From positions 124,001-188,000 of the forward strand of contig NZ_RCCP01000001.1 in assembly GCF_003664125.1 (NCBI RefSeq): 64,000 bases of DNA, read 5' to 3'. Made by a program: the position numbers and the translations under genes. Origin of the DNA: Planococcus citreus (GTDB lineage Bacteria > Bacillota > Bacilli > Bacillales_A > Planococcaceae). How positions within the stretch are numbered: position 1 is the stretch's first letter; every line of letters begins with the position of its first letter. The notes under the pieces are model-generated. The model searched no databases, had not been told where the DNA came from, and saw only the letters and a program-made list of their open reading frames with translations. Of this stretch, positions 36,716-46,432 are shown piece after piece.

Positions 36716-38716
36716 TCACCCGTTGATCAATTGCTTCACTTTGAATGCAACGTTTTCAGGCGTGAAACCGAATTCTTCCATGATTTTCTCACCAGGAGCA
36801 CTAGCCCCGAAGTGATCGATCGCGAGGATATCGCCTTCAAATCCAGTGTAGCGGTCCCAACCGAATGATGAGCCCATTTCGATGGCGAGGCGTTTTGTGA
36901 TGTTTTTCGGCAAGACGGATTCTTTGTACTCTTTATCCTGCTGTTCGAAACGATCCCATGATGGCATCGACACAACAGACACCGAGATGCCTTGTTCTTT
37001 TAATTGCTTCTGTGCATCGATTGCTAGGCTGACTTCAGATCCAGTCGCTAGAAGCAATGCTTGTGCATCTTCAGCTGGAGACACGACGTAAGCGCCTTTT
37101 TCGACTCCTGCTTCCGCTTTTTCGCCAGTTGTTTCGAGGACTGGCAAGTTTTGGCGGGACAATACGAGCAAGGTCGGCTTGTCTTTAGACGTGAGCGCCA
37201 AACGCCATGCCGCTTTTGTTTCGTTCGCATCGGCTGGGCGGATGATGCCCAAGTTTGGCATTGCGCGAAGTGAAGCAAGCTGTTCGATCGGTTCGTGTGT
37301 CGGGCCATCTTCTCCGACCGCTACGCTATCATGCGTAAACACGTAAGTGACTGGAAGTCCCATCAAAGCGCCTAGGCGGATCGCTGGGCGGACGTAGTCA
37401 CTGAACACGAAGAATGTACCGCCGAAGACATGCAAGCCACCGTGAAGCGCCATTCCGTTAAGTGCAGCGCCCATCGCGAATTCGCGAACGCCGAACCAGA
37501 TATTGCGGGCTTCTGGATGCTCAGCATCGAAGTCGCCGCCGTCTTTGATATTGGTTTTGTTCGAACCAGCAAGGTCAGCGCTGCCGCCGAAGAACGAAGG
37601 AACCGTCTTAGCGATGGCATTGACCATATCACCGGATGATGCACGCGTTGCTTGCTTTTTACCGACTTCGTATTGCGGGAACTGCGAGTCGAAATCAGCC
37701 GGCAAGTCACCACGGATCGCTGCTTGCAGCTGGGAAGCAAGTTCAGGATGCTGCTCTTCGTACTGCTTGTACAGTTCATTCCAAGCCGACTCCGCTGTAG
37801 CGCCAAGTGATTCTGTCGATTCTTTGAAGGTTTCGTAAACTTCTTCAGGAACATGGAAATCTTGATCGAACGTCCATTTATAGTATTCTTTCGTCAATTT
37901 CATTTCATCTTCGCCAAGTGGAGCACCGTGCGAATCCGCTTTACCGGATTTGTTCGGGGAACCATAGCCGATGACTGTCTTGACTTCCACCAATGTCGGT
38001 TTGTCAGTAGATTTTTTCGCTTCAGCGATTTTTGCAGACAAATCGTCCATGTCGTTGCCGTCATCTACACGGAGATAGTTCCAGCCGTAAGACTCGAAAC
38101 GCTTCTGGATGTTCTCTGAGAAGCTCATCGACAAATCGCCGTCGAGTGAAATGTCGTTGCTGTCATACAAAACGACTAATTTATCCAGTTTGAGGTGCCC
38201 TGCAAGCGAAATTGCTTCTCCGGCTACGCCTTCCATCAAATCACCATCTCCGCAAAGAGCGAACGTGTGGTGGTCAATGATGTCGAGACCCTCTTTATTA
38301 TATGTAGCTGCCAAATGGCGTTCTGCCATTGCCATGCCGACTGCCATGCCGATCCCTTGGCCAAGCGGTCCAGTTGTCGCTTCGACACCGACAGTGTGCT
38401 TGTATTCAGGATGTCCTGGCGTCTTGGAATCCCATTGGCGGAAGTTTTTGATTTCCTCCATCGGCAATCCGTATCCGCTTAAATGAAGCAGGCTGTAAAG
38501 CAACATTGAGCCGTGTCCTGCTGACAGCACGAAACGGTCGCGGTTGAACCAGTCTGGGTTGTTCGGGTTGTGGTTCATATGTTTTGTCCAGAGTGTATAC
38601 GCCATTGGAGCGGCGCCCATTGGAAGTCCCGGGTGTCCGGAATTGGCTTTTTCGATAGCATCGATAGAAAGTGTACGAATGGTATTCACTGCAAGTTGAT
38701 CTGCATGGTTTGACAT
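36716..38716 (-). CDS. tkt: Transketolase
   Basis: 666-residue thiamine-diphosphate enzyme of the pentose phosphate pathway. The ThDP motif runs from GDGDLMEG (about residue 154) to the downstream asparagine, with early [13 protein letters not shown] and the pyrimidine-domain block [27 protein letters not shown]. Length is standard. It stands in the usual neighbourhood ynzC-tkt-yneF with its own terminator and an AGAGAGG ribosome site. Confidence 0.97.
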   Translation of the reverse strand: MSNHADQLAVNTIRTLSIDAIEKANSGHPGLPMGAAPMAYTLWTKHMNHNPNNPDWFNRDRFVLSAGHGSMLLYSLLHLSGYGLPMEEIKNFRQWDSKTPGHPEYKHTVGVEATTGPLGQGIGMAVGMAMAERHLAATYNKEGLDIIDHHTFALCGDGDLMEGVAGEAISLAGHLKLDKLVVLYDSNDISLDGDLSMSFSENIQKRFESYGWNYLRVDDGNDMDDLSAKIAEAKKSTDKPTLVEVKTVIGYGSPNKSGKADSHGAPLGEDEMKLTKEYYKWTFDQDFHVPEEVYETFKESTESLGATAESAWNELYKQYEEQHPELASQLQAAIRGDLPADFDSQFPQYEVGKKQATRASSGDMVNAIAKTVPSFFGGSADLAGSNKTNIKDGGDFDAEHPEARNIWFGVREFAMGAALNGMALHGGLHVFGGTFFVFSDYVRPAIRLGALMGLPVTYVFTHDSVAVGEDGPTHEPIEQLASLRAMPNLGIIRPADANETKAAWRLALTSKDKPTLLVLSRQNLPVLETTGEKAEAGVEKGAYVVSPAEDAQALLLATGSEVSLAIDAQKQLKEQGISVSVVSMPSWDRFEQQDKEYKESVLPKNITKRLAIEMGSSFGWDRYTGFEGDILAIDHFGASAPGEKIMEEFGFTPENVAFKVKQLING

Positions 38717-38783
38717 AGTGACATCCTCTCTGAAACTAAATTTAATCCTATTCTAGTTTAGTCAACAATAGGACAGAATACAA

Positions 38784-38820
38784 TGAAAAAGAGAATAAGT
38801 ATTAATTCAAATACTTATTC
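38784..38820 (-). terminator. Terminator of the yneA-yneB-ynzC operon
   Basis: GAATAAGTATT and AATACTTATTC form an 11-bp stem overlapping the ynzC stop codon, followed on the minus strand by CTCTTTTTC. Confidence 0.75.
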
Positions 38821-39035
38821 TCCCGTTTATTTTTAATTTTGTCTGGCGTTACGTCTTTTCCTTCCGGATCGATGACGGTAACATTTTCTATCGTTCCACG
38901 CATTGACTTGCGGAAACTTTGCAAGTATTCCTGGCGCAATGCTGATTGTTCTTTTGCTTCTTCTTGCGACAGCCCGTCACGCTTGGACTTTTTCGATAGT
39001 TCATTGATACGTCCGATCTTATCTGGAGATAGCAT
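38802..39035 (-). CDS. ynzC: DUF896 protein YnzC
   Basis: 77 residues with the family pattern MLSPDKIGRINELSKKSKRDGLSQEEAKEQSALRQEYL in the first half (helical hairpin) and FRKSMRGTIENVTVIDPEGKDVTP in the second. In B. subtilis it is the last gene of the SOS-induced yneA-yneB-ynzC operon. I chose the ATG at 39035 after AAGGGGG. Biochemical role unknown. Confidence 0.9.
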   Translation of the reverse strand: MLSPDKIGRINELSKKSKRDGLSQEEAKEQSALRQEYLQSFRKSMRGTIENVTVIDPEGKDVTPDKIKNKRENKYLN

Positions 39036-39093
39036 GTAAAGTCCCCCTTTCCACTGCTCCATCGTACAAAAAAAGGCGGGACAGTGCAAGGTT

Positions 39094-40061
<968 letters not shown>

Positions 40062-40090
40062 TCAAGCCGCCTCCTTTAGAATATTTGTTC

Positions 40091-40184
40091 GGAATGTATG
40101 TTCTCATATTAAAGCGAACAAGCGTTTCTTGTCAAGATTAAATTCGAACCTATGTTTGCATTTCAATGCCCGAGTTGCTATACT
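40091..40184. promoter_or_regulatory. Divergent lexA/yneA promoters with three LexA (SOS) boxes
   Basis: lexA (+): TTGCAT at 40156-40161, 17-base spacer, TATACT at 40179-40184. yneA (-): TTGACA (40130-40135), 18-base spacer, TAATAT (40106-40111). Boxes of the CGAACnnnnGTTYG type: CGAACCTATGTTTG at 40145-40158, overlapping the lexA -35; CGAACAAGCGTTTC at 40115-40128, filling the yneA spacer; weaker GGAATGTATGTTCT at 40091-40104, at the yneA start site. This layout matches the known B. subtilis arrangement and predicts LexA repression both ways. Confidence 0.9.
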
Positions 40185-40228
40185 ATAGATAGTTAATCTT
40201 AAATAAATCCTATAAAGAGGTGAAACTG

Positions 40229-40849
40229 GTGAAAAAAGTATCTAAGCGTCAGGAAGACATCCTGAATTTCATAAAAGATGAAGTCCGTGCAAAAGGCTAT
40301 CCACCCTCCGTCCGGGAAATCGGCGAAGCGGTCGGCCTAGCATCCAGTTCGACTGTCCACGGCCATCTAGCGAGACTCGAAAGCAAAGGCCTCATCCGCC
40401 GTGACCCAACTAAACCGAGAGCAATCGAAATCATCGGCTCCGAAGAAGCACTGATCGATAAGAGCCCTGTACTTCATGTGCCGCTGATCGGTAAAGTTAC
40501 AGCAGGTATGCCAATCACTGCGATTGAAAACGTGGAAGAGTATTTCCCGCTGCCTCAAACATATGGCACAGAGGAAGATCATATTTTCATGCTCGAGATT
40601 ATGGGTGAAAGCATGATTGAAGCCGGCATTCTAAATGGCGATTACGTCGTCGTCAAACAACAGCAAACTGCCAACAACGGAGACATCGTCGTCGCGATGA
40701 CCGAAGAAAATGAAGCCACGGTCAAACGCTTCTTCCGTGAAGATAATTACTTCCGCCTGCAGCCTGAAAATTCATCGATGGATCCGATCATCGTTGACCA
40801 AGTGAGCATTCTCGGCAAAGTCGTCGGCGTTTACCGCCAAATCCATTAA
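40229..40849 (+). CDS. lexA: LexA repressor
   Basis: 206-residue SOS repressor. The N-terminal winged helix ([45 protein letters not shown]) is followed by the Ala-Gly self-cleavage site in KVTAGMP and the catalytic pair: serine in GESMIEAG and lysine in ATVKRFF. RecA filaments trigger its self-cleavage. The GTG at 40229 has GAGGTG seven bases before it; an in-frame GTG at 40220 lies inside that site. recA in this window also carries a LexA box. Confidence 0.96.
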   Translation: MKKVSKRQEDILNFIKDEVRAKGYPPSVREIGEAVGLASSSTVHGHLARLESKGLIRRDPTKPRAIEIIGSEEALIDKSPVLHVPLIGKVTAGMPITAIENVEEYFPLPQTYGTEEDHIFMLEIMGESMIEAGILNGDYVVVKQQQTANNGDIVVAMTEENEATVKRFFREDNYFRLQPENSSMDPIIVDQVSILGKVVGVYRQIH

Positions 40850-40870
40850 GAACGCCGCTTCAATTCAAGA

Positions 40871-40926
40871 AGCCATAGAAAAAAGGAGGAACGCATGACT
40901 TCCTCCTTTTTTCTATGGCTTTTTTA
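40871..40926 (+). terminator. Long perfect terminator hairpin after lexA
   Basis: A 20-bp perfect stem (AGCCATAGAAAAAAGGAGGA with its complement) and 10-base loop are followed by TTTTTT, 22 bases after the lexA stop codon. Confidence 0.9.
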
Positions 40927-40951
40927 TCGGTAATAATCTTATGTAACCTTA

Positions 40952-40988
40952 AAAATATGAAAACAGCTGGGGAACTATCCCCAGCTGT
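40952..40988 (-). terminator. Terminator after the 67-residue gene
   Basis: ACAGCTGGGG and CCCCAGCTGT form a 10-bp stem with a 6-base loop, then TTTTCATATTTTT on the minus strand. Confidence 0.8.
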
Positions 40989-41002
40989 CTATATTGTGTT
41001 TT

Positions 41003-41206
41003 TTAACTTGTTTGCGTTTCCGTTACGACGATGTATTTGACCAAGTTAATGGTAATGCGATAAATCTTGCCATTCGCTTCGTCAGTCAATTCATAGGTGC
41101 CGTTCGATGGCACTTGGCTGATGGCCGATTCCTTGTCGATCGCTTTCACTGTATGCACGATGGTATTCCCTTGATCAAAGAAGAATTCTACTTGAAACGT
41201 TTTCAC
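41003..41206 (-). CDS. Hypothetical small protein (67 aa)
   Basis: GTG at 41206 is preceded by AGGGAGG, so I start there (VKTFQVEFFFDQGNT). The 67 residues are predicted beta-rich (TFQVEFFFDQ, TIVHTVKAID, KIYRITINLVKYIVVTE) with no membrane helix or cysteine. It has its own terminator. I do not recognise a family. It lies between lexA and glnA, a stretch that varies between species. Confidence 0.65.
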   Translation of the reverse strand: MKTFQVEFFFDQGNTIVHTVKAIDKESAISQVPSNGTYELTDEANGKIYRITINLVKYIVVTETQTS

Positions 41207-41266
41207 CGAGATTCCTCCCTTCGACATGAATGGATATGCATTTATTAGTGTAGCATAAACTGCCGC

Positions 41267-41797
41267 TTAGTTTCGGTTTTGCCATTCCTTGAAAATCATA
41301 ACTTTTAAAGCCAGCATTTCTTCTTCATTCAAATCATCGTCGAGTTCCTCCATGACTTGTTCAGCTGTCATCGTGTCGTTTTCGACGGCATTCTTCATTT
41401 TCAACAAATTGCGAAAACCAACTTTCTCCATCATAACGCTAGCCGCATCCTCTTTGGTCTCAAAAGCCAGTTCCTGCTCTTCTGGCGCTTGTTGAGGGTC
41501 GACTTCAATAGAATCCCCTTCATCTATGTTTCCTTCTTCAAACTGCTCGTCCATGCCGCTGCCTTGAGATTCTTTCGGAATCTCTTGCTGGGACTGCCAT
41601 TCTTCCATATAGCGGCTGACTTCCGGGTCCGCCTCGATTTGCTGGACCATTTCCTCCATCTTGCCGCTTTGCTCGAGTTCTTCAAATGCTTTTTGCGCTA
41701 CTGCCTCCGAAGATAGATTCGGCCCCACCGCATATAAGGTGATTCCTGCGAATGAAAAGGCAATGAGAAAGACGATGATGACATTCATAAACCGCAT
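41267..41797 (-). CDS. Membrane-anchored acidic hypothetical protein (176 aa)
   Basis: ATG at 41797 after TGGAGGG. One N-terminal helix (MNVIIVFLIAFSFAGITLYAV) then an extracellular or cytoplasmic acidic region: a helical part (EELEQSGKMEEMVQQIEADPEV), a Glu/Gln/Ser-rich linker (residues about 75-115) and a C-terminal helical domain (AASVMMEKVGFRNLLKMKNAV ... NEEEMLALKVMIFKEW). It looks like a tethered helical domain on a flexible linker. No family recognised. Co-directional with the small gene 60 bases downstream. Confidence 0.65.
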   Translation of the reverse strand: MRFMNVIIVFLIAFSFAGITLYAVGPNLSSEAVAQKAFEELEQSGKMEEMVQQIEADPEVSRYMEEWQSQQEIPKESQGSGMDEQFEEGNIDEGDSIEVDPQQAPEEQELAFETKEDAASVMMEKVGFRNLLKMKNAVENDTMTAEQVMEELDDDLNEEEMLALKVMIFKEWQNRN

Positions 41798-41952
41798 TTT
41801 ATCCCTCCAGATATTAAAAGTTCTTTCATATAAGTAAAATCTTACCACGTTTTCTTCGCTCAGCGTATGTGTGAAAGGGCACAATCTTTAGACTGTTTTC
41901 CTTGAGTGGTCCTTATATCTCTTACCGTATGGCCTAAGTCATTACCAACCAT

Positions 41953-41984
41953 AAAAAAACCGGAGCGCTGGGCTCCGGTTTTTT
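41953..41984 (-). terminator. Terminator after glnA
   Basis: AAAAAACCGGAGC and GCTCCGGTTTTTT form a 13-bp stem with a 5-base loop right after the glnA stop codon. Confidence 0.9.
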
Positions 41985-41989
41985 CGTTA

Positions 41990-43324
41990 TTAATACATTT
42001 TCAAGTATTGCTCGCGCTCCCATGGGTGGACGCTAGTTCTAAACATATCCCATTCGATTTCCTTCGCTTCCACGAAGTTATTCAAAATATGTGAACCGAG
42101 AGCTTTTGTCATGACTTCATCGTTTTGCAGCTCATCAAGCGCTGCATACAATGTGCCCGGCAGATCTTCAATGCCGACTTCTTTGCGTTCTTTGCGGTTC
42201 ATCGCATAGATATTGCGGTCAACTGCTTTTGGTGGAGTCAAGTCACGCTTGATACCGTCAAGGCCAGCGCCAAGCAATACAGCCATAGCCAAGTAAGGGT
42301 TCGCAGCAGGGTCAACAGAACGCACTTCTACGCGCGTAGACAAGCCGCGTGAAGCAGGGATGCGGATCAACGGGCTGCGGTTCTGGCCAGACCAAGCGAT
42401 ATAGCAAGGTGCTTCATAACCAGGAACCAAACGCTTGTAAGAGTTGACTGTCGGGTTTGTCACAGCGGTAAATCCTTTAGCGTGCTCAATAATGCCAGCC
42501 AAGAATTGGTACGCTGTTTTGCTCAACTTCATGTCGCCGTCTTCGTCAAGGAAAGCATTTTCGTTGCCTTTGAACAAGGAAACGTTCATGTGCATGCCCG
42601 ATCCATTGACGCCGAACAATGGTTTCGGCATGAATGTTGCGTGAAGGCCGTGTTTACGGGCGATCGTTTTAACAACCAATTTAAACGTTTGGATATCATC
42701 GCAAGCTTTGATGGCATCTGCATATTTAAAGTCAATTTCATGCTGTCCTGGCGCTACTTCGTGGTGGGATGCTTCGATTTCAAAGCCCATTTCCTCCAGC
42801 TCAAGTACGATGTCGCGGCGGCAGTTTTCGCCAAGGTCCATCGGTGCCAAGTCAAAATAGCCACCGTGGTCATTCAGCTCAAGAGACGGTTCGCCTCTTT
42901 CATCAAGTTTGAACAGGAAGAATTCCGGCTCTGGCCCTAGGTTGAAATGAGTGAATCCAAGTTCTTCCATCTCTTTCAAGACACGCTTCAAGTTTGTACG
43001 TGGGTCGCCAGCAAATGGCGTGCCGTCTGCATTGTAAATATCGCAGATCAAACGTGCAACTTTACCTTTTCCAGTAATCCATGGGAATACAACCCACGTA
43101 TCAAGGTCAGGGAACAAATACATATCGGATTCTTCGATGCGGACGAAGCCGTCGATAGAAGATCCATCAAACATCATTTTGTTGTCGAGTGCTTTTTCAA
43201 GCTGGGATGTTGGGATTTCTACGTTTTTGATAACGCCGAGAATGTCGGTGAATTGCAGGCGGATAAAATTGACGTCTTCTTCTTTAACCAATCGAATAAT
43301 GTCTTCTTTTGAATACTTGCTCAT
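41990..43324 (-). CDS. glnA: Glutamine synthetase type I
   Basis: 444-residue GSI-alpha enzyme making glutamine from glutamate and ammonia. Conserved blocks: [25 protein letters not shown] (DGSS loop), [35 protein letters not shown] and the C-terminal SSHIL-like region. There is no adenylylation-type insertion, as in other Gram-positives. Feedback-inhibited GlnA of this class also controls GlnR and TnrA. It lies 38 bases after glnR in one operon. Confidence 0.97.
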   Translation of the reverse strand: MSKYSKEDIIRLVKEEDVNFIRLQFTDILGVIKNVEIPTSQLEKALDNKMMFDGSSIDGFVRIEESDMYLFPDLDTWVVFPWITGKGKVARLICDIYNADGTPFAGDPRTNLKRVLKEMEELGFTHFNLGPEPEFFLFKLDERGEPSLELNDHGGYFDLAPMDLGENCRRDIVLELEEMGFEIEASHHEVAPGQHEIDFKYADAIKACDDIQTFKLVVKTIARKHGLHATFMPKPLFGVNGSGMHMNVSLFKGNENAFLDEDGDMKLSKTAYQFLAGIIEHAKGFTAVTNPTVNSYKRLVPGYEAPCYIAWSGQNRSPLIRIPASRGLSTRVEVRSVDPAANPYLAMAVLLGAGLDGIKRDLTPPKAVDRNIYAMNRKERKEVGIEDLPGTLYAALDELQNDEVMTKALGSHILNNFVEAKEIEWDMFRTSVHPWEREQYLKMY

Positions 43325-43362
43325 GTACTGTTCACTCTCCTAGGTTATATTATGTAGCCCGC

Positions 43363-43749
43363 TTATTTAAAGAAACGGGATAAATCACCGTGTCGTTGGG
43401 ATGCCTGGCTAAACGGCCGTGCCTGATGCTTCATCTCCTCGCGCAGCAAGCTGCGGAGTTCTGCATCACTCAATGTCTTCGGCTCGGCTTGGTCGTTTTG
43501 CGGCATCTCTTTTGATTCGTACAGTTTTCTGATGCCTGCAACGTTAAGTCCCTGCTCCAGATAATCCTTGATCTCGAGCAGTGCATCGACATCATTTAAT
43601 GAAAACATGCGCTTATTGCCTTCTGTCCTAGCCGGACTGATCAGCTTTTGCTCTTCGTAATAGCGTATTTGCCGTGCTGTCAAATCCGTCAGTTGCATTA
43701 CGATGCTGATCGGGAGAATGGGCATGGTGCGGCGAACCCGATTTGTCAT
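43363..43749 (-). CDS. glnR: MerR-family nitrogen repressor GlnR
   Basis: 128 residues. N-terminal MerR winged helix: RRTMPILPISIVMQLTDLTARQIRYYEEQKLISPART; the ATG at 43749 gives the usual short N-terminal extension and has GGGTG before it. The C-terminal tail (SLLREEMKHQARPFSQASQRHGDLSRFFK) is the autoinhibitory segment sensed by glutamine-bound GlnA. It represses its own glnRA operon through two sites upstream. Confidence 0.95.
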   Translation of the reverse strand: MTNRVRRTMPILPISIVMQLTDLTARQIRYYEEQKLISPARTEGNKRMFSLNDVDALLEIKDYLEQGLNVAGIRKLYESKEMPQNDQAEPKTLSDAELRSLLREEMKHQARPFSQASQRHGDLSRFFK

Positions 43750-43783
43750 AAGTTTCACCCATTTCACTAATTACTACATTTTC

Positions 43784-43834
43784 AGTTTATTACATGTCAG
43801 GTTATTTGTCAAACAGACGTTAGATTTTCTGACA
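43784..43834 (-). promoter_or_regulatory. glnRA promoter with two GlnR boxes
   Basis: Minus strand promoter: TTGACA (43807-43812), 17-base spacer, TAAACT (43784-43789). GlnR-type boxes (TGTnA-N7-TnACA): TGTCAGAAAATCTAACG at 43818-43834 (one mismatch) and TGACAAATAACCTGACA at 43795-43811 (one mismatch), the second covering the -35 element. Centres are 23 bp apart. This predicts autorepression in nitrogen excess. Confidence 0.8.
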
Positions 43835-43863
43835 TGGTTTTTTCAAACTATTTTTAATAGCTC

Positions 43864-45096
43864 TTATAGCAACTGTTCTTTCTCCAAAGCTTGCAATGCG
43901 TTGACGACCGCCAGCTTTACATGCTCATAAGTCAATCCACCCTGCACAAAAGCTGTAAATGGCGCCCGAATTGGCCCATCAGCTGTCAATTCGATGCTCG
44001 CGCCTTGAACGAAGGTACCGGCTGCCATGATGACATCGTCTTCGTAGCCAGGCATATAGGCCGGTTCAGGCAGAAATTGTGCATTAACTGGAGAATTCGC
44101 TTGGATTGCGCGGCAAAACGCCACCATTTGCTCAGCTGTCTGGAACGATACCGACTGGATTAGGTCTGTCCGCTCTGCACTATAATGAGGGCTGGTTTTC
44201 ATGCCGGCCGTCTCCAATAAAGCTGCAGTGAAAATCGCACCTTTCAAAGCCTGCGACACGACATGCGGAGCCATGAAGAACCCTTGATACATGTCAGCGA
44301 GCGCATTGAGCGAAGCTCCAGCCTCCCCTCCTATACCCGGAGAGGTCATGCGGTAAGCGCATTTTTCAACAAATTTGTGTTTACCAGCGATGTACCCGCC
44401 GATTTTGGCAAGTCCGCCTCCCGGATTCTTGATTAATGAACCCGCGATGAGATCTGCACCCGCTTCAATCGGTTCTTCGGTTTCCACGAACTCGCCGTAG
44501 CAATTATCGACGAATATGACAGCGTCCGGCTTGATGTCCCGGATTTTTTCGACCATGCCCTTGATTTCACTGATGGTGAAAGAAGGACGGTTATCGTAGC
44601 CTCTCGAACGCTGGATCGCGACCATCTTGGTATTGACTGAGATGGCTTGTTCAACGGATGGCCAATCCACTTGGTGTTGTTCGTTCAGGCCCACGTGCCG
44701 GTAGAAAATACCAAAATCCTTAAGGGAACCTGTATCTTCCTCTCCGCCAGAGACAATTGAAGCAAGCGTGTCATAAGGCTCGCCTGTGATATACAATAGT
44801 TCATCACCTGGCCGCAAGATGCCGAACAGCGAGATGGTAATGGCGTGCGTGCCGGAAATGATCTGCGGGCGGACCAGCGCTGCTTCGGCCTTGAACACAT
44901 CAGCATAGACACGCTCCAACGTATCTCTGCCTTCGTCATCATAACCATAGCCTGTAGATGGATGGAAGTGATGGTCGCTCACTTTCTGCCGGTGGAAGGC
45001 TTCAAGTACTTTCTGCTGGTTGTGCAAAGCGATGTCATCGGCCGCTTCTAATTGCGGTCGAATCATATCTTCTGTCTTTTTGATTAGGTTATACAT
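43864..45096 (-). CDS. ynbB: PLP-dependent YnbB family protein (aluminium resistance/methionine gamma-lyase-like)
   Basis: 410-residue fold-type I PLP enzyme. It has HFHPSTGYGYDDEGRDTLERVYA near residues 45-65, the cofactor aspartate in VIFVDNCYGEFVE and the Schiff-base lysine in GSLIKNPGGGLAKIGGYIAG. The family has been called aluminium resistance protein and is related to methionine gamma-lyases; the substrate is unproven. ATG at 45096 has GGAG at proper spacing. It directly precedes glnR as in B. subtilis, where hflX and spoVK lie further upstream; neither is here. Confidence 0.88.
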   Translation of the reverse strand: MYNLIKKTEDMIRPQLEAADDIALHNQQKVLEAFHRQKVSDHHFHPSTGYGYDDEGRDTLERVYADVFKAEAALVRPQIISGTHAITISLFGILRPGDELLYITGEPYDTLASIVSGGEEDTGSLKDFGIFYRHVGLNEQHQVDWPSVEQAISVNTKMVAIQRSRGYDNRPSFTISEIKGMVEKIRDIKPDAVIFVDNCYGEFVETEEPIEAGADLIAGSLIKNPGGGLAKIGGYIAGKHKFVEKCAYRMTSPGIGGEAGASLNALADMYQGFFMAPHVVSQALKGAIFTAALLETAGMKTSPHYSAERTDLIQSVSFQTAEQMVAFCRAIQANSPVNAQFLPEPAYMPGYEDDVIMAAGTFVQGASIELTADGPIRAPFTAFVQGGLTYEHVKLAVVNALQALEKEQLL

Positions 45097-45141
45097 AGGA
45101 ATCTCCATTTCTCTTCGGTGGTTGATTGCTCATTAAGCTAT

Positions 45142-45169
45142 TTGAAAATGTCTCCAATTCTGCTACAAT
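45142..45169 (+). promoter_or_regulatory. Sigma-A-type promoter of the UPF0126 gene
   Basis: TTGAAA, 16-base spacer, TACAAT, 36 bases before the ATG at 45206. Confidence 0.6.
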
Positions 45170-45205
45170 TCATAGAGTTGTTTAAGTTAAGGAGGGCGTC
45201 GAATA

Positions 45206-45814
45206 ATGGCTTGGGAAGTACTAAGCGCCATCGGGACCATTGCTTTCGCGGTATCCGGGGCGATCATTGCCATGGAAGAAGAATACGATATTTTCGGCGT
45301 CTATCTGCTTGGCGTCGTTACGGCATTCGGCGGCGGAGCCATCCGCAATCTATTGATTGGGGTGCCCGTATCCGCTCTATGGGAACAGGAATTCATGTTC
45401 CAATTGGCGCTCATCTCCATCACCATCGTGTTCTTGTTTCCGCATAAGACACTGGGCCACTGGAATCGCTGGGGCCATTTCTTCGATGCAATCGGCTTGT
45501 CCGCATTCGCGGTGCAAGGCGCTTTATTTGCGGTCGAATTAGGGTTGCCGGTCTACGCAGCCGTTGTGGCTGCAGTGCTGACGGGGTCAGGCGGCGGCAT
45601 GGTGCGGGATCTTCTCGCAGGAAGAAAGCCCCTGGTGTTAAAGGCGGAAATATATGCTGTCTGGGCAGCAATCGCAGGGTTGCTGATCAGCATTGATGTC
45701 ATCCGGACCGATTTTATGCTTTACGCCTTGTTTTTCGCCATTACACTGCTGAGGATCTTATCCTATACGTATAAATGGAAATTGCCAACACGAAAAATTC
45801 TCACCACATCATAA
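45206..45814 (+). CDS. UPF0126 (TRIC-like) membrane protein
   Basis: 202 residues with six to seven hydrophobic helices and two repeats of the family pattern: GTIAFAVSGAIIAMEEEYDIFGVYLLGVVTAFGGGAIRNLL and GLSAFAVQGALFAVELGLPVYAAVVAAVLTGSGGGMVRDLL. The duplicated glycine-rich GGGxxR(N/D)LL kink is typical of bacterial TRIC channels, some of which carry cations. AAGGAGG precedes the ATG. Ligand specificity is not evident. Confidence 0.88.
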   Translation: MAWEVLSAIGTIAFAVSGAIIAMEEEYDIFGVYLLGVVTAFGGGAIRNLLIGVPVSALWEQEFMFQLALISITIVFLFPHKTLGHWNRWGHFFDAIGLSAFAVQGALFAVELGLPVYAAVVAAVLTGSGGGMVRDLLAGRKPLVLKAEIYAVWAAIAGLLISIDVIRTDFMLYALFFAITLLRILSYTYKWKLPTRKILTTS

Positions 45815-45846
45815 AAGCCGACCGGCAAATGCCGATCGGCTTTTTC
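45812..45846. terminator. Bidirectional terminator
   Basis: AAAAGCCGACCGGC and GCCGATCGGCTTTT form a 14-bp stem (one G-U/A-C position) with a 4-base loop between convergent genes. Confidence 0.88.
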
Positions 45847-46149
45847 TCATCCGTAAACAGTAACACCGCGCCATGAAGACATGCCGCCATCGACATTGAC
45901 TGAATGGAATCCATTCGACTCCAAGTATTCTGAAGCTTTCGCGCTGCGGCCGCCTGCCTGGCAGACGACATAGTATTCTTTCGAGGAATCCAATTCCCCT
46001 GTACGCTCCGGCAATTCGCCGAGCGGGATGTGCTGTGCTCCCGGAATCATACCGGCAGCCACTTCATCTCTCTCACGAACGTCGATGATGTGGAGTTCGT
46101 CTCCGGCATCCACTTTCTGGTTCAGTTCATCTGTGCTGATTGATTTCAT
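45847..46149 (-). CDS. Single-domain rhodanese
   Basis: 100-residue rhodanese-fold protein. Active-site cysteine is in VVCQAGGRSAKASEYL (about residue 63); HIIDVRERDEVAAGMIPGAQHIPLGEL and GGMSSWRG are the flanking conserved blocks. Handles persulfide sulfur from an unknown donor. It lies 40 bases after hfq on the same strand. Confidence 0.9.
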   Translation of the reverse strand: MKSISTDELNQKVDAGDELHIIDVRERDEVAAGMIPGAQHIPLGELPERTGELDSSKEYYVVCQAGGRSAKASEYLESNGFHSVNVDGGMSSWRGVTVYG

Positions 46150-46189
46150 TCGCTATTCCTCCCATTGATTATTTGCGCTATTGCATTGT

Positions 46190-46414
46190 TTATTCCTGAT
46201 GCTCGATCGATACCGGTTTTGACGGTGAAAAAGTCGAAATGGCATGTTTGTAGATCAATTGTTGCTTACCTTCCGTTTCCACCAGCACCGTGAAATTATC
46301 ATAGGATTTGATGGTGCCTTTCAATTGGAAGCCGTTAAGCAAAAACACCGTGACGAAAATATTGTTTTTGCGCAGCTGGTTTAAGTATACATCTTGGATA
46401 TTAACCGGTTTCAT
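46190..46414 (-). CDS. hfq: RNA chaperone Hfq
   Basis: 74 residues with the Sm fold: Sm1 [24 protein letters not shown] and Sm2 [13 protein letters not shown] (KH motif). The N-terminus [18 protein letters not shown] is standard. It follows miaA directly, the widely conserved miaA-hfq order. Forms a hexamer that binds small RNAs and mRNAs. Confidence 0.96.
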   Translation of the reverse strand: MKPVNIQDVYLNQLRKNNIFVTVFLLNGFQLKGTIKSYDNFTVLVETEGKQQLIYKHAISTFSPSKPVSIEHQE

Positions 46415-46432
46415 GGAACTCCCCCTGTTTCT

